Shown: one piece after another, positions 12,395 through 27,030 of the stretch
Position numbering within the stretch: the stretch's first letter is position 1
Layout: each line of letters begins with the position of its first letter
Assembly (NCBI GenBank): GCA_003864495.1
Contig: ML133375.1
Location: 67,860-131,859 of the forward strand
DNA length: 64,000 nucleotides
Direction: 5' to 3'
DNA from: Nemopilema nomurai
Taxonomy: Eukaryota; Cnidaria; Scyphozoa; Rhizostomeae; Rhizostomatidae
The notes under the pieces: generated by a model
What the model was told of the DNA's origin: nothing
The model's input: only the letters and a program-made list of their open reading frames with translations
Database searches by the model: none
Position numbers and translations under genes: made by a program

Positions 12395-13100
12395 GAAGTT
12401 CCACACCGAGCTGAAAGACATGATCATTCGGTGCAAAAGAATCACCAACCGACATTCTCCACATAAGCGCGGGCCGAACTTTCAGATGCACCTGCGAAGG
12501 AGCAATCAATCAACAGGCCACTCTAAGGTAGATGTCTCTCTACAATTATCAATAATATGTTGACTCAATAGACCATATTTGTTAATCAATTCTATTTTAG
12601 ATACAGCAAATATTCGTTTTGCACAGTGCTAAATTGAAAATTCAATAAAGATAGGATTAGATAGGGCATTCCAATAGAATTCGTGATAATTAAGCCTGGA
12701 TTACCTGCAAGTTTGGCAAGTAGACATCTAAGCAGCGCACTAAGCCTGTTGCAGTGAATGGAAAAGAGCAGGTTATCATCAGCCGCACCTCTGCAGAAAT
12801 GCTCGGGCCACGATCCGTTCTAGGTGCTCTGAACAACGTAAACAGCACAAACAGAGCTTAAAGAGAAACAGATTCGAAGCCAACTTTCTTTTAAATGTTA
12901 CTGGAGCCTCCGAACTATTCTTTACAATGTATAGGAATCTCTTGCTAATTCTACAGACATCTACTCTTAAAGAGAGCAGTAATCACGATTTTTCCGATTG
13001 GAGATTTTCTTGAAAAACAATACAACTTGATGATGAATCAGAAAATAAACATATGTATGACAAAAGTAGGTTGAATATTTGCAAATGTAGTTTTTGTTAA

Positions 13101-13177
13101 GAAATGGAAAGTAAGCAAGTGACATGAGAAATGGAAAGTAAGCAAGTGACATGAGAAATGGAAAGTAAGCAAGTGAC
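13101..13177. repeat. 27-bp tandem repeat, 2.9 copies
   Basis: A 27-bp unit beginning GAAATGGAAAGTAAGCAAGT is repeated exactly at 13101, 13128 and 13155, the last copy being cut short at 13177. The sequence identity implies a recent origin. Confidence 0.9.
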
Positions 13178-16100
13178 TATTAAATGTTACGGTGATTTTT
13201 CTGCATAACACACGAGAGCTTTGTATAGCTCATGCTCTTGTCGTAGCAAGTGCAGTAGAGTAAATCTTTTATTGATTGTCTTTTAACATCAAAGTCTGGG
13301 TGATTCTTCTTAAGTTACTGTCTGCATGGTACAATATCTTTCCGTACAAGTTTGAGTTCTCAGGTATGTCGCTAATGGAGCTGAAGTGACTCAGCAGTTT
13401 CATTATCAACAACTGAATGTGAAGAATATTAAATCAGGTAAACACAATGGCATCCTACTTCACCTCTAAAACAAAAAGTTTGAGCTCTTTTTGAAAATAT
13501 TAGTAACAAGGAGGAACCTCCCGACAGACTTTCTGCCACTTGCCGTTTTGGATAAATGTGCGTGGTGATCTTCTTATTGTAAAAGCGGTTTCAAAAATGC
13601 TTGAAAAATTCACCTTGGATTCGAGTTTGCAAAATAACTTTTCACATAACACCTTATCAAGGGCCTTGGATAGAGAATGCCCTCAGATTGAATATCATAT
13701 GGCTATGTGACCAGCATTGTAAAATCATAATGCACTTGTACGTATCAGAAAAAAGGAATCGGATGTTTTGATCTCTCTGTCTCAAGCAGGCCGCTGCTGA
13801 ATGGAAGAGCGAAATTCAATGTTTTTCTACTGACAAAAGGCAACTGAGGAATAAGAGCTGCATTAGAGAAACCGTAATTAGCAGAGAAATGGCAAAAATT
13901 GCCGTAAAATGGACTTTAATTAAACACGGCTCTGGTCTGTATTTTATACCAACAACAAATCACTTCTTCTCTTGAATCTTTCGTTATTTACAATCCAGTC
14001 TCTGAAGACTTGATGGAAAGAATTCATATTTGCTTATAAAATCTTGATTTATGGGAAAAGCTACCAGCTGCTGGTTGAGCTAAAACCGATGAACCGAATT
14101 GTTCTCGTTTCGCAATGCATCTGCCGCCAAGTGAATCGCATTGCCAACTTGCCTTTTTGAATTGTCTCATTTGAAAACTGAGAAAGCTTACTAGATCACG
14201 CTCTATTTGAAGTTGAAAAGTCCTTTCTAGTCTCATTTAAAACTGGGTGTCCAGTTTTAAAGGCCACAATCATACCCCGTTCCTTACTCGATTGTTCGAT
14301 CTCTATTGCATGCCTATCACTTCTGACAAGTTTACATCTTATGGAGCCTTACCCCGTTCACTTCTACATAAGCTGGAAAAGAGAGCAGCATAAAAGGTAA
14401 ACTTGACTTACCAAAACAGTCAATAGCTCCTTATGAGTGTAAGCAGACAGGCAAAGTTGCAGCAGGCACATGTATTCCGTTGCTGTTCTGTCGATCTTGG
14501 CTATGGTTATGCTTTAATCCTTGTACAGGAAGATATCCGATCAACAGCCTGGTAAAATTTCAAGGGCCTCTGATTTGAATCAAATTAGATAGGAGCCGGA
14601 GCCAATTATGGATTTTCCAATAGAGTGCATTGCAGTATTGATTAGTATCACTATTGACTATGGCGATCCCAAACTATTTGTGAAAGATTCCTTCTACACA
14701 ACGGAAATGTCTAGACAATGACAGGCGCGTGATAGAAGCTCTCGACCTGTGCAAGAAAATCGAGTGTAATCAATACTTTTGGTGTTTTACGGCGATGATA
14801 GCAAAAAATGAATTGCCGGGTTGTATTTTGATCGGGTGTTTGAGCACACAGAAAGCCTTATCTAGCACTGCACAGCTGGTTTCTGCGGAACCATAGCGCC
14901 TGAACGGGCGAGACACAAGCCAATGTTACAGTTCTAAACGCAGAGAAGAAAGTGTTGCGGTGTTGGAGAGATCAAGCAAGAAGAAGAAGAAAAGGGTGCA
15001 TTTGCTTTGGCCATCTGCGTATAAAAACACGGTAGTTTGGCATGTGTATTGTCCATCCGAGTGTACCAATGTCACAACAGTCTTAAAGTAGAGATCACCC
15101 TGAAATATTGTCACTTACTATTTTCTTGCAATTTGATTGCATTCTCTCACTTCTACTTACTCTTTTATTCCCACTGCCATGATCTTCTTCCTAGAAGGAG
15201 ACTGTATCTGAGCGCTTCAGGTCCATTAGAGAAAAGTTTCCATCGAGTCGGCAAACTTTTATGGATATATTCAATATTCTTATTATTACATCATCCATAT
15301 TTGTACTAATTTATATGTTTCCTGTTTTAGAAGCAAAACATGGAAAGGCCCAAATCTTCAACTATTTTGGCATTTGTATCTTATAAATTAAGAGTTTTTC
15401 TCTTCTTCCTTTCTTAGTTTGCCTTTTTTATTTGCCATTCTTTTACACTTATTCTATGACCCAGGTTAGCCAGTTTCAAGCTACATGTATAACAGAGATG
15501 TTAGGATATGTGATTTTATTAGATTGAAATAAAGATTCTTATCTTTGTTATGAAATCACTTACAGCAGGCAATGGATAAAAACGATTATAGTAAGTAAAT
15601 TAAAAAAGACTTAAGCAAAGCAAAGCCTCGATCGGAAAATGGACTGCCATTTGATTCAGGGTAGTTTTGGTATCATGACGAAAGACAACCTGAACTAGCC
15701 CCAGGCCACAAGCACTGAAGGGTGGGACTCAAAATAACTAACGCTGCAACACTCGCGTTTGTGAAACTGAAGTTAGCCAAGGCCTGAGATGTCCTCGAAA
15801 GGAGGTCAAATTTCCGAACAAAGTTCAAGCGGTTCTTTGGCATTAGAAGAGTTTTGGTCATTTTTGAATCATGTCGACATATTTAGATACGGCAAGGTTA
15901 AGATATGTACGTAAATGTTGCCACAGCGTACATAGCAAGTATCACTTTCACTTCACATGTGTGTTCCTTCTATTTACTACAGCTATTATTGTCATCTACT
16001 TTAGTATTTGGGTTAACAAATAGACAAAAGTCCGGCCCAGGAACAACTGCAAAATACGAAAGCCCTGAGATTTCAAGAAAATGGCGGAATAAGTTAGTTT

Positions 16101-19100
16101 TACATGCATGTTTGTAAACAATAGGCTTTATAAGGGGTCTCAAAAGATCTTTAGAAATTATTTGTTCACATTCATACTAGACTTACAATTTATATTCTAA
16201 AAGGTCGGGAGTGCCTAGCCTAACAATGTAAAAATAGCTACAAATCTCAGACGCGTGAGGAAGAGAGCATGTTATGCGAAACTAGCACAGCCTTGCCTTT
16301 AGGAATGTTTATTTTTGGAATGCATGTTACTAGATTTATAATTAGCTTTTATGTTATGCTGTGAAAAAGATAGGCTGCCCTATTGATGAAGCTCCCAAAC
16401 GCACTTTTTATAAGGGATGTGTGTTAAACAGATTTGATGTCACTCTTGTGAAGACAAGTTCTCAGCTGAAAAGCTACTCTGCTCGTTGCCTCGCACTAAC
16501 GACATTTGGTGAGAAAGATCATCTAGAGTAACAGTAAGGTTTTGCACGATAATGGCGATAAAGTTTGTAAAAGCAATGCATAGAAAACTAACAAATGCCT
16601 TAAAGGACTTATGCCAGAGTAAATCATCAGCAGTTGTTTGAAAGGTGGTTGTGGCACTCTTGGCTATTTGTGTTCTACACAAGTCGACAACAACAATCCC
16701 TTAATCAACATAAACTAGATCAGTGTAATTATGATATGGATTGGCATTCATGTGCCATTACCTTGATGGAAATATCTGAGTGCACTCAATCATCGATTTA
16801 CGGGTTTTATCTCCACTTCCATTCAAATACACATTAGCTGCATCGTTATTTCAATTTTAAAAGGTTTAATTATTTAAACAAGATTCCAATTCGATACCGA
16901 ATGCAAAGTATTTGCAAGAAAAGTGATAATGCATGCTTGAAGCACCAGTCTCTTAGCTCAAGCCTTCAATATCAATTTGATTACGACATGACGTAAGTAA
17001 AACTATCTGGAATTCGACCCCATTCAATGGCCCTGGTAAATCAATTATTGCATCCATTAGAGAAATCGGAGGTCATCGCTAGGACTGAAATGTAGGATAT
17101 TATTCAGTGGTAATCTTAAAGTGACAAATGACAAATGATGTTTAACACATTTCACAGCGGCATTGACAGTCTGTAAGTCATTTGTTGAAATGTTTGACTA
17201 ATGTTTGCGCGCAAAGTGCATGTTTGGAAAGGATAAATAAGCATGGCGAATGTCTCACCTTTGTCACAGCATCGAATATCAGAAAAGGGTCAGTTTATGT
17301 AAGCTTCCCCCTCGCCATATTCATGGCTTCTGCCTGCAACCCTGAAATTGGCTGACAAAACGATGGCCACCATTGACTGGCACAAGTAAAGAAGCTGGCG
17401 ACCCTTACCGGACCAAGCTCGTTTTCGTACCCTTGGACTTTTCAAATGGCAAGAAAATTTTCAGGAAACTGGCGTCAAAATCAGATAAAAGTTATACATG
17501 GAGCATAAATGACTTCAATGCATACGCTAATGGTGCAAAGGGCTTTCCTGTTATTGCCGTTGGAAGGACAAGTTGAATTCTTTCATATAGGCTTGTTTTC
17601 TGTGAAGGTAGAATTCTTTAGGTGCGATTGATAGCCGCTTTAGCGCAACGTTTTCTTGAAGAGTGTCATGGTCACGCTTCCTGAGATAAGAATTTGCTCA
17701 ATCAAGGCCACAGCAAAGAGAACAGACCGATTCGAAATCACTGAAAAAACACCCACCATTCTCTATCAGCCCAGTCGAAAACCGTTCTGAGGTCAAGAAT
17801 ATTGATCTCCATGCGCATTGAGACGTTTGCTTCGAGTCCATAATCACAGTAAGTTTTTCAGTTCACTTCTTTTCTCACATTAGCTGGGCAGCAAATTAGA
17901 GTTGTTAACAACTGCAACCTGTTCTCTAATTTGCATATATCCAAGGTCCAAGGTCTACCGCTCTAACAAAAACAGTTTTGCAAACATTTTTTCCCTGAAT
18001 TCTCAACAATGAAGCTATAGAAAATAAGAATGAAAATGCTGTTGAAACTTATAGGATTTATCGCCGGATTTTGGCTAAGGTTGATAAATTCCAATTTGTT
18101 GACTTTTATAGCTGGCAATTCAAAACAAAGTCTGGTTTGCTTGCAGCCAAGGCTTGTCTTGGGAACAACTGATTTTAAATCCACTTAGCAATAGGGAATC
18201 ACGTATAGATTGCATTTAACCAGTCAGATAAAGAGTGAAGCATGTAACGCGGATCATAAGCCGGATGAAAGAACTCTTACTATCTACATGAAAAAGTGCA
18301 GTTTCGTGTGCAACTGGTGGATGGATTCTTGCAATAGCGTTGACGAGCCAGCAAAGGATGTACTCGTCCTATGCTAAGCTTGCATATCACTGTTTCAAGA
18401 AGTATATCGTAAGATGGACCATCATTCAATGAACACGGATGATACTCAATGGCAAAATAAAAACGATATGCTGTCCAATTGCTCTAAGTCTAAAAATTGT
18501 AAGTGGCTTTTGCAAAACATTTCTCTTCAAATCAAAATCAGCTAAATTTTTCACGCCGTTACCGAATCTATTTGCATTTCACTACCAACAAGCGCTTGTG
18601 ATTTTAATATGCAGGCGAGAAACTAGGACGTTTCAGAATCAATATTGAAAAAATGATCTGTGAGTCCAGCACAACAAAAGACAGAATGTAACCTAGTACA
18701 CATGTCAGGCTTCCAGAAGAAGACCAGAGATTCGATCCCCTGTGACTCCATGCACAGTCGGGGACTAATTGGCCCATGAGGAGGTTTATTATTAACGCGA
18801 CTTGAACGGTCCTACCTTCGAGAATTACTTTTCCTCAGCGGAACTCAGCATGCATCACGCTCAAGAAGTCCTACACCATTTGTAGCCCTGACCTAGCCGC
18901 AGCGTTTCTTGCACCAAGTGCTGGATTTGACTTTCATGATCCTTTTTCATTATTTATGAGTGATTTGCGAGGACAGTTTATTGCAATTGAGCAAAGCAAT
19001 ACATTGGATTAAGTCCGAATGGAGTCGGAATAAATAAAAATTTCATTCCGTCAAAGCGTAATCCATTTCGAAAGTAAAAAATCATCTAGAACTTCTTGTT

Positions 19101-19142
19101 TGCAACCAAAACCCAAATGGTTGTCATGGAATGTGACATCAA

Positions 19143-19448
19143 TTAACACCGTGCTCCTATGATAGCAAACACAAATGTTGCCGTAAAGATCAGCAAACTG
19201 ATGGATATTGCGAGGCAAGGTTTATTTCTGCCGGGCAAACCCGCCAAGGCAATCGATTCACCCCAGCTGTCGGTCTGGGAACTACTTTGACTATCGCAAC
19301 AAAAGTGCGCGACGAAAGCACGCGATAATATCGCGTCATAATACCGCGCGATAACTCCGCATGCAAACAGTGTAGCAATCAAAATTCCTGGCAGCAAGCG
19401 CGTTGAATTGGCTTTTTGCTTAGCTGCATTCAAACCTGCAAAAAGCAT
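19143..19448 (-). other. Candidate exon of a small two-TM protein
   Basis: A 101-codon minus-strand frame in one of the more GC-rich patches of the desert. It encodes two hydrophobic segments, LLPGILIATLFACGVIA and CLAISISLLIFTATFVFAII, separated by a polar loop, and ends in a stop just after the second. A possible splice acceptor, CTTTTTGCAG, lies just inside the first ATG, so it might be a terminal exon starting near residue 6. The layout loosely recalls the CD225/dispanin family (two TMs with an Ala/Ser-rich loop), but I see no diagnostic motif and no partner exons. It may equally be chance. Confidence 0.22.
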
Positions 19449-19717
19449 GGTGAAGATTGAATTTTTCCTGGCTTAATTGGGATTACCTAAAAGCACGGTT
19501 TCATGGTGAGTAATTCCTGGCCGCATCGGTGGTATTAGCAGTAGGAAAAATTTTAATAATCAAATCATATACATAGCTGATGCAAAATACAGCGAGTGAT
19601 CAACCTGGTATCTGCTTCTCAAACTCTTGTGGCAATATAGCAGTATTGCGCTGCAGCAGAAAGCATTCCCACTGATGCAGAAGATTCAAGGCAGATGGAA
19701 AGAAACAATCGAAACAA

Positions 19718-19765
19718 GACATGCTTTAATGGATACCATGACATGCTTTAACAAGACATGCTTTA
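19718..19765. repeat. GACATGCTTTA short repeat, three copies
   Basis: The 11-mer GACATGCTTTA occurs at 19718, 19740 and 19755 in the same orientation, with spacings of 22 and 15 bp. Confidence 0.75.
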
Positions 19766-22700
19766 AAGGACTTGTTCTGCATGTCGTGAAGTGACTCGCC
19801 CTTCCTAGTCCAAGATGCGGAGAGTATGGGAGGACTATTGGCTCCTCTTTGCTTAAATTTAGGAATGCCCCAGTATCCAAAATGAACAGTGGCTTGCTTA
19901 CAAAGGGCAAATACTGGGCATGCGCGCCGCACCAGTGCATAGATATCAGGGATCTTGAACAGAATGGAATTCACCCAGCGATGCCAACATTTGAAAGTAT
20001 TGCAAAGAAACAAGGTTTGATACGTCTTACGAAAAAAAACTCAGGTTTGTGGCAGGAGAAAAGGGTGTGACAGAATTGACAACGAGCAAGGTATTGTTAT
20101 CATCCAGATGCAAAGAAAATCCTTCTCTTTCACCTGCAGTATTGTCAACAATATCATAAAATGTGCGCTATTGTAACAGTGTGCTTTGGCAGCTGTCACA
20201 AGGTGTATGCGCAAAACAGTGTTCAAACTTAGCGTTTGACCTGGCCAAATTCAACCTAATCAATGACATTTCACTGAGGCAAAAAGTTTCCATTAAGACT
20301 ATCACTATGTGAGTGCGATGGGTGTGTGGGGATTTTTCTGTGGTCTGCTCCTTGCTTGGTAAACCACGACGCTTTCAGCTGAGCACAACACGTGTTCACA
20401 ACGAGGATGGTTTAAATAGTCCGCCAATCCGATATGAGTAGCAACAAGGGTTAGGAGGCAATCTGTTCTCCAAAAAAGAATTATCAAGTTGAAGTTCAGG
20501 TCTAGGATAACCTGATAGTTACGTTGCTCATTAAAAAGGTGATTCTTGATGAATGATGAAGAATGTCAAAGGACATCTAACCTTATTAGAATTTCAAAGC
20601 TTTCTTCTGTACCAGCAAGTAAGCGTTCAATCTTTGAAACAACAAGTTGATGATTCGATTTATCCTCAACCGACATGCATTCTCTTCCATGGGCCGCGAA
20701 GTTGATAAAGTTCATCCTTTAAAGATTACAAACATAGAATTCCTCCGCAACCGTGTTTTCAAAATACATGCTGTTTCTATTTTTATACTTTAATAAATTG
20801 ATGCTAGCGTGATAGTTGCTATATGCTGTATTTGTTAGACTCTTGTAGGTTAGATTTAGCCTAAACTCAGGTGAACTCAGCCTGCTGACACTTGAAGTCA
20901 TTTTCAATAATAACTTTGAGTTCATCCCCTTTGGTCTGTTAATTTTGTTTGTAAATCTGCCTTGTTTTTGGCGTAAATCTCGAAAGTTTAGCGACAAAGA
21001 TTTTCTTTTGACTAAAACAATAACAGCTGAAACATATTTATTCCAAATGAAATAACGTTTTTTTTCATTGGATTACTTTTACGCTTCAATACACACCCTA
21101 GCAACAAGAGGCAGAAGGAATTAAAGCCAGTACAATGATATGATATCGTTGAGCTGGTAGTAAACACATCAAAGTAAGTCAATGTGATGGAAACGAAGTT
21201 TGGTGCTTAATACACGATGCCAATTCACACAGGGCTCCGATAGTGATCGCATCCATCGCACAAGGGTCGGAGAGGGAAAGGTAGAACTTCTTGATTTTAC
21301 ACTGAGCTAAAAAGGCAGGTACTAGAATGGGTACGGTAAGCAGTCAATCTGTAGTTATTCGAAATTATTCAATACCATCAGTAAATAGCGCCTGTTCTAA
21401 ATTCATACAGCCCTAGAGATATCATTCGTTCCGCAAGAGAGGCTGTTGTAAAACTCACCACATTCCGGTTAGCGACGATCTTGCTATTTTGGGAGGCGAC
21501 CATAGCTTGGTACATGCAGTAATACCCTTTCTTCATTCCAGCGAGCGAAAACAAATCCTGCAAATGGTTCAATTTAAGGCGCCATCTTTTAGTCTGACCA
21601 TGCTTTCATTGTTGTTCTCGCCAGTAAGGTCACAGGAAGAATGAGCTAGAATGAAAGACAAAGGAAACGTAGGATCTGTTGGAGCATCAAAACAAAAAGG
21701 CTTAGAGTCTGGTGCTTGAAATTCAACGAGAAATAGATTAGGTGCGAGCGAGAGTTGCATGCTGACTCATCAAAATAGCAACCTGTAAATCACAGAAAAA
21801 GACAATTCCAGTAGAACGGAAAACCCTTTGCAAGTTAAAGGGGGGTATCACTTGGATGTAAGAGCTCTGAAGATGTAAAAAGGTCGACGTCTCTGTGCAA
21901 TCCTTGCAACCACGGTCCCTGATAATTTAACCACCTCACTAAGTCTAAGTCTCTTCTGATGAACATCGTGTCACAGGCAGAGGTAGTAATCCCGCATGTA
22001 TAGTGTGCATTTCGGGCTGGTTTTTGCGTCAAGGCACTGTTTGGGAACTGTCAATGGCTATCCGCTAAGCAACCTAGAAAACTGATTATAACTAATGCAT
22101 TTGATTTCAGAGAGCAGGGTTTATCTTGCCGCCAAGAGCAATTTTGAGCATTAAAACTGCATTTTAAGTACGAAGACCTTGCACTCTCTACTATTGTCAC
22201 ACTTCCGATATCAATATGGAAGACTTCGGTAGACCCTTTGATTTGATTTCTCGGACGCACTTTAAAATTCACAAACGACCATGTTCTACACAATCCACTC
22301 AGCACATTTGCAGCTGAATACAAAATCCAGTCGCAAATGTATGCATGAAGAGCGGATGAAACACATTAGCCATGTCACAGTGGAACGTTGAATTAGCGTT
22401 TTGAAAATGTTGAATTCAAACAGAGACATACTGTGCCGAAAATGGGCTATATACCAAGTGAAGACTCCAACTGATCTGCACTTTACAACAAAAAGTGAAC
22501 AATTAAAGCACTGTTGTCTTTTGCGTACAACTGGACTCAGCGTGTGACCGAAGACATGATAAATTCGTTGGATCATGACACATTCTTTACCGAGACGGGT
22601 TGTTAGGTGAGACGAATAATCGACTGCTTTTTGAAGAATCTGTCATAAGTTGTGTTGACAAGGTGCTGCGGAAAGGGACGAGGATATTCCAACAGGAAAA

Positions 22701-23696
22701 GCACACAAGGAAGAATGCATTAAACACATTGTAGGATATTGGGAAATTCAAGGAAGATCTAAGTCCCATTTCTGGGCACATTTTGGAACAGCGCCATTTA
22801 AAATTGTCCAAAAGTGGGCCATAATTGTGGTCTTTTTCGCGTATAAAGCATAAAAATACCAAGCCAAATAGATGATGCTGAACTTGGGCGGTGAACGTGC
22901 GGCTCTTGCCAAAAGCAGGGGACTCTGTGGTGATTATGGCATTTTGGCGATGAGAGAAAAAGAAGAAGAAGAAGTTGCTGGTTGCTGGAGAAGAAGTTGA
23001 ATGAGAAAAGCTTCCAGATAAATGGACCAATCAAACAGCTAGACTCGATACTTTAAAAAAAAATTTTTAAACATATAGTGGGGAATCTTATTATCGATGT
23101 CTTATACCGACTGGCCAATCTACTGTGTACTATAAATGTTTCAAAAGATGAAAATGATGATAATAACAATAAACAAATCTCCAAGTTTGGCCAGTTTAGA
23201 AATTTTGTTGGCAGTAGACGAGCTTCTTTCCAAATTATTATAAAGTCTTATAACAACATTGTTCATTTTCGCTTTCTCCTTCATTTGTGTATCTCCTTTT
23301 CTAGCCCCTGATTCATCGTTGAAAGTGATGTCACCTTTAGACGTTGAAAGTTATGCAATATAGAGCTTCGCTATCTCACCATTCTGCAATCTGTTATATC
23401 TTCTGGGTCAACAGCGCTTTCGACAAATTAAAAGGCAGGCTAGTTATCAGCCAATTAAAAGATTAACCGCGTATGACAGGATTCTTTGAACTGCATGCAT
23501 AATTAACAACCTCCAGTCGGATAGAATGGCATCGTTTGGGCAGGGCGTTGCTATGGTAGCGTGGTGACATGACGAACCTGCACCGAAAAGCTATTTGCCC
23601 TATTTAGGAAAACTTTTAATGTTTGCCTTTAAACTGAAATCAATTATTTCGGAAAAGGAACAAGTGCTAGCACCAGCAGGGCAAGGCAGATCAACA

Positions 23697-23711
23697 CCCC
23701 CCCCCCCCCCC
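23697..23711. repeat. Poly-C run of 15
   Basis: Fifteen consecutive C residues on the plus strand. Such runs are length-unstable and error-prone in sequencing. Confidence 0.95.
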
Positions 23712-26700
23712 ATAACCCCGTACAGCTTTTTACGGGCCTTCACTTACAATTGCCACGTGAAGCGTGAATCCGCATAAATGGTGGTGCCACTCACATAGTC
23801 ATTCCCTCTTTATCAATCACGTGGAAAACGCCGAGTTCCTGGATGTTTAATCAATTTTCTTTCCCAGTTGGGCAGTTGTTTTGCAAGCGCATTAATTCAA
23901 GTTTGGTTCTTCAGTAGAATTTGAACATATGGCAGCAACACAGAATCAACGCATCAACGCACCAAAACACTTTTTTCGGCTTCACCCATGTTCAGCACCA
24001 TTCTATGGGAGCCCCCTATTATTGATCTAACTACACACCACTGCACCACCCCACACAACGTCTACTAAGTACAAGGGCAGCCTTCCACAAACTAAATTAT
24101 GAATCAATGGATGACGTCACCGTAATAATGCCAGTAGAGAGGCCTTTGAAAGCGTATTCCTATAAAATTTGACAACAAGACGCCCCTATTTTGGCCTTCC
24201 TTGATTGGTAAGCCAATCTGCCTTGGCATTTACTTGGCAAGAGAATGACAACACAAATTACCAGCTTTCCACTGCTTTCTCAATTTATGGATAAAAAATA
24301 TCAGACACCGAAGCAAATTAATGTAAGAAACAGTTAAATCTAAACCCTTCATAAATAAATCAATTTACCAGCAATCACACTATTAAATAATCGAAGCATA
24401 GTTAGATTCGGATCAACAGTGTCCAGAATTCTGAGGGACTTGTGTAGCATGATGCGAAATCGTGTTTAAGGTGAAGCAACGGCATGGCATCCTACCTTAG
24501 CAGAGCGTTTCCAGGTTTGCGATTCACGCGAAACAGTTGACACTGGACCCGCCATTGTCAACAATATTGTACACTGAAACTGTATTGGCATGCGGAGGTA
24601 CAGCACTATTTGTACTGAGGCAGCCATGTTGTGGGCGGCTGCAACGCTAGGCACGTGGGGACCAAATTCAGCTCACCAAAAACCATGGCAAATATCATGG
24701 AAGTGTCTCAGGAGGAGCATTGACATTAAAGACAGCTTGGGCAAGGATGGTGGCAAAGAGGATTGGTAACAATTTTTATCTAACAAAACTAAAGGGTATA
24801 TTTTCGTCATCAAGAGTGTACTCATGGCCATTGGTTCTATGTCCATGAATGAAAAATACCAAGCGACAGTATCTAGCTGTTTGTAGCCACCATTGATGCC
24901 TAGGTACGTACTTACTACCTCTTATAAATGACAGCTTGGTCCAAATTGTGCGAGCATGTTTAAGCTGATGGATGCCTTGGTGACCCGGGTGAACTCTGGT
25001 CATTTATGTAAAAGAGCAAAACTAAAATACCAGCTACAACTTCACTGCAAAATATGCGGATTTTATGTTATAGTTTATTAAACAAATGTAAATATCGCTA
25101 ACAGTAATATTCAAAGCTATTTTTTCTAAATTTTATGTTCAGAAAAAATGAGTTCGTTAATTTGCACACATATGAATACGTCAAACTCAAATTTAAAAAT
25201 ATCATTTATCGGTCTAGATAGGCATAAACATCATGTTCAATATTCTACATCTAAGGCTGGAGAGGCCACGGAAAGCTAAGCCTCATTAACTTGTAAAGGT
25301 TTCTTCCAATCTTCTTTAAACAACCGCGATACAACCCGGCATAAAGAAAAGTAAACAAAAGTCGACACTACCCCTTTACAAGTCACTAACACTGCAGTAC
25401 AAACCAACATACTGTCCAAAAATTTGATTCCTTCGGAGCTCTGATAAAATCTATTTTCTCCTAACCCAACTGTCCAATCAAAGCACGCGAGGGGCTGGCT
25501 GCAAATGCAATGCCAGCATCCTCAAATGGCCGCGATATCAAAATCATTCTATGCAGTCATTTGATTGGCATGTCGGCATGCGCAGCGGTCATGCCTCGCA
25601 ATACATGGAAAGCGTTACCCTAAATTTCATGTCATCAGACTATTCCTTTGAAAAAATTAAGGATCCAGCAGCTGGTTCAAACTGGAGCGAAAAGCCAAGG
25701 AATTTACGGGGACACCTCTTACCAAAATAACCTTATTCAATGGTCCCTCTTTACAAAGTGATATAAATTCAAATGGAATTTGCGTTTCCAAAGCTACAAA
25801 ACTGGAATTAATTCAAGGCAGGAACGTGCAGTTAATCAAAATATAACTCGATCATTCTATTACCATTTTTACCAAAGTATACATATACGGTCATTACAAC
25901 AAATTCATGATAACCAGCAACAATGTTTTGCACATGAACAACATCTCGAGATTTACAGCAATAATATGTAAAATAAAATAATTGATACATGTTATACACA
26001 CACACTGAAACAGCACTTCCATTTATCTTGAAACAAGTAATGATTGCATAAAGTTTTTCTGGAGACGACTAAACCTCTGAGTGAGGAAGAGCAACTGGAA
26101 CTTGCAATCAAAAAGAGGAATTTCTAATTTGAATTGTGAATCTTGAACTAAAGCCAGTTGCGCTGGCCAAGACTCCGTTAGCTTAGGATATTTTTCGTTC
26201 AAAAGTTTCCTAGCAAAAGACTGACTGATTTTATTCTTTCTCTACTTTATCAGTAAACAGTTTTAGGGTGCTAGGATGTTCAATCGATCCTCTTTGTTTG
26301 AAGGTTAGACTTACTTCAAAGAGTAAGGCTAGGTGCATACATACCCTCGCTCGAACTTTATCTACTGAGTGTGGCTGGCATGGAAAATGATCCTTAGATG
26401 GTCTCCCCAATATTCCTTTGTTGAATTTCAAACTGAAAAAATAACATTTTAACAAGTGATTCCTTTTGGGGGAGGACAAAGAACTGTCAATTCTAGTGAA
26501 AACAACGGAGCTAATTCACTTTACCTCCATGAGCATATGCCTACTATGCATAAATAAATATCTGTACACAAGGAAGAAAAGAGTCAAAAGACTAAACTCT
26601 GCATCTCGACAAGTCTGTTTCGTAGTTCCCATTCATCAGGAGATGTACTAATCATTATTTTGACGCTTCTGTTCTTCGTGTATGTCTAGCTCTACTTTAA

Positions 26701-26988
26701 CACATTGAGCACCCTTACGGGAAACCAGTACACAGGCATTGTACATAAATATATATATACTTTATCTCTGCTATCACCAGCAGTTAAGCAGTCAATATTG
26801 AGCTGGGTGAAAATTTGACTTCTACATAAAAGGATGTAGAGGCCGCACTGGGGATGCAGGTCAAACGCTGGAGACAGAACTGAAACGAGGAGATCAACAG
26901 ATGAGAACTCGTCGTGTCAAACGGTAAACTGATTAACGCAGCTCAAGATTTGACTTGTGAATTGGAAATGACTCACCTTTTGTTGCTG

Positions 26989-27030
26989 TCACCGCAATGC
27001 CATATCCGTCTTCAGCCGTCTTCTTTGTTT
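26989..27030 (-). CDS. MCTP: MCTP exon 20, terminal (tentative)
   Basis: 42 nt after acceptor TCTGTTTACAG, phase 0, encoding [13 protein letters not shown] and a stop. A short basic tail is the usual MCTP end. If exon 19 reads through its donor instead, the frame stops 28 residues later near 27044. Confidence 0.45.
   Translation of the reverse strand, partial: KQRRRLKTDMALR

Larger units (their letters stand above)
8700..26988. other. 18-kb gene-poor intergenic region
   Basis: I see no gene here that I can support well. Frames are short (60-147 codons), overlap on both strands and match nothing I recognise. Noted separately are hairpins at 11267-11294 and 11686-11721, short tandem repeats at 12336-12394, 13101-13177 and 19718-19765, a 15-base C run at 23697-23711, and a weak two-TM exon candidate at 19143-19448. 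The MCTP 3' UTR probably occupies part of the right end. On the minus strand an AATAAA lies near 26228, too far away to assign with confidence. Confidence 0.5.

Noticed and set aside
17373..17576. 67-codon plus-strand frame with protein-like sequence
   Set aside because: It is short, with no supporting splice structure or known motif.
18700..18750. Possible tRNA B box (GATTCGATCCC)
   Set aside because: There is no A box upstream and no acceptor or anticodon pairing.
22587..23030. 147-codon minus-strand frame
   Set aside because: It includes low-complexity Phe runs from a GAA repeat, has no recognisable domain, and other frames overlap it.
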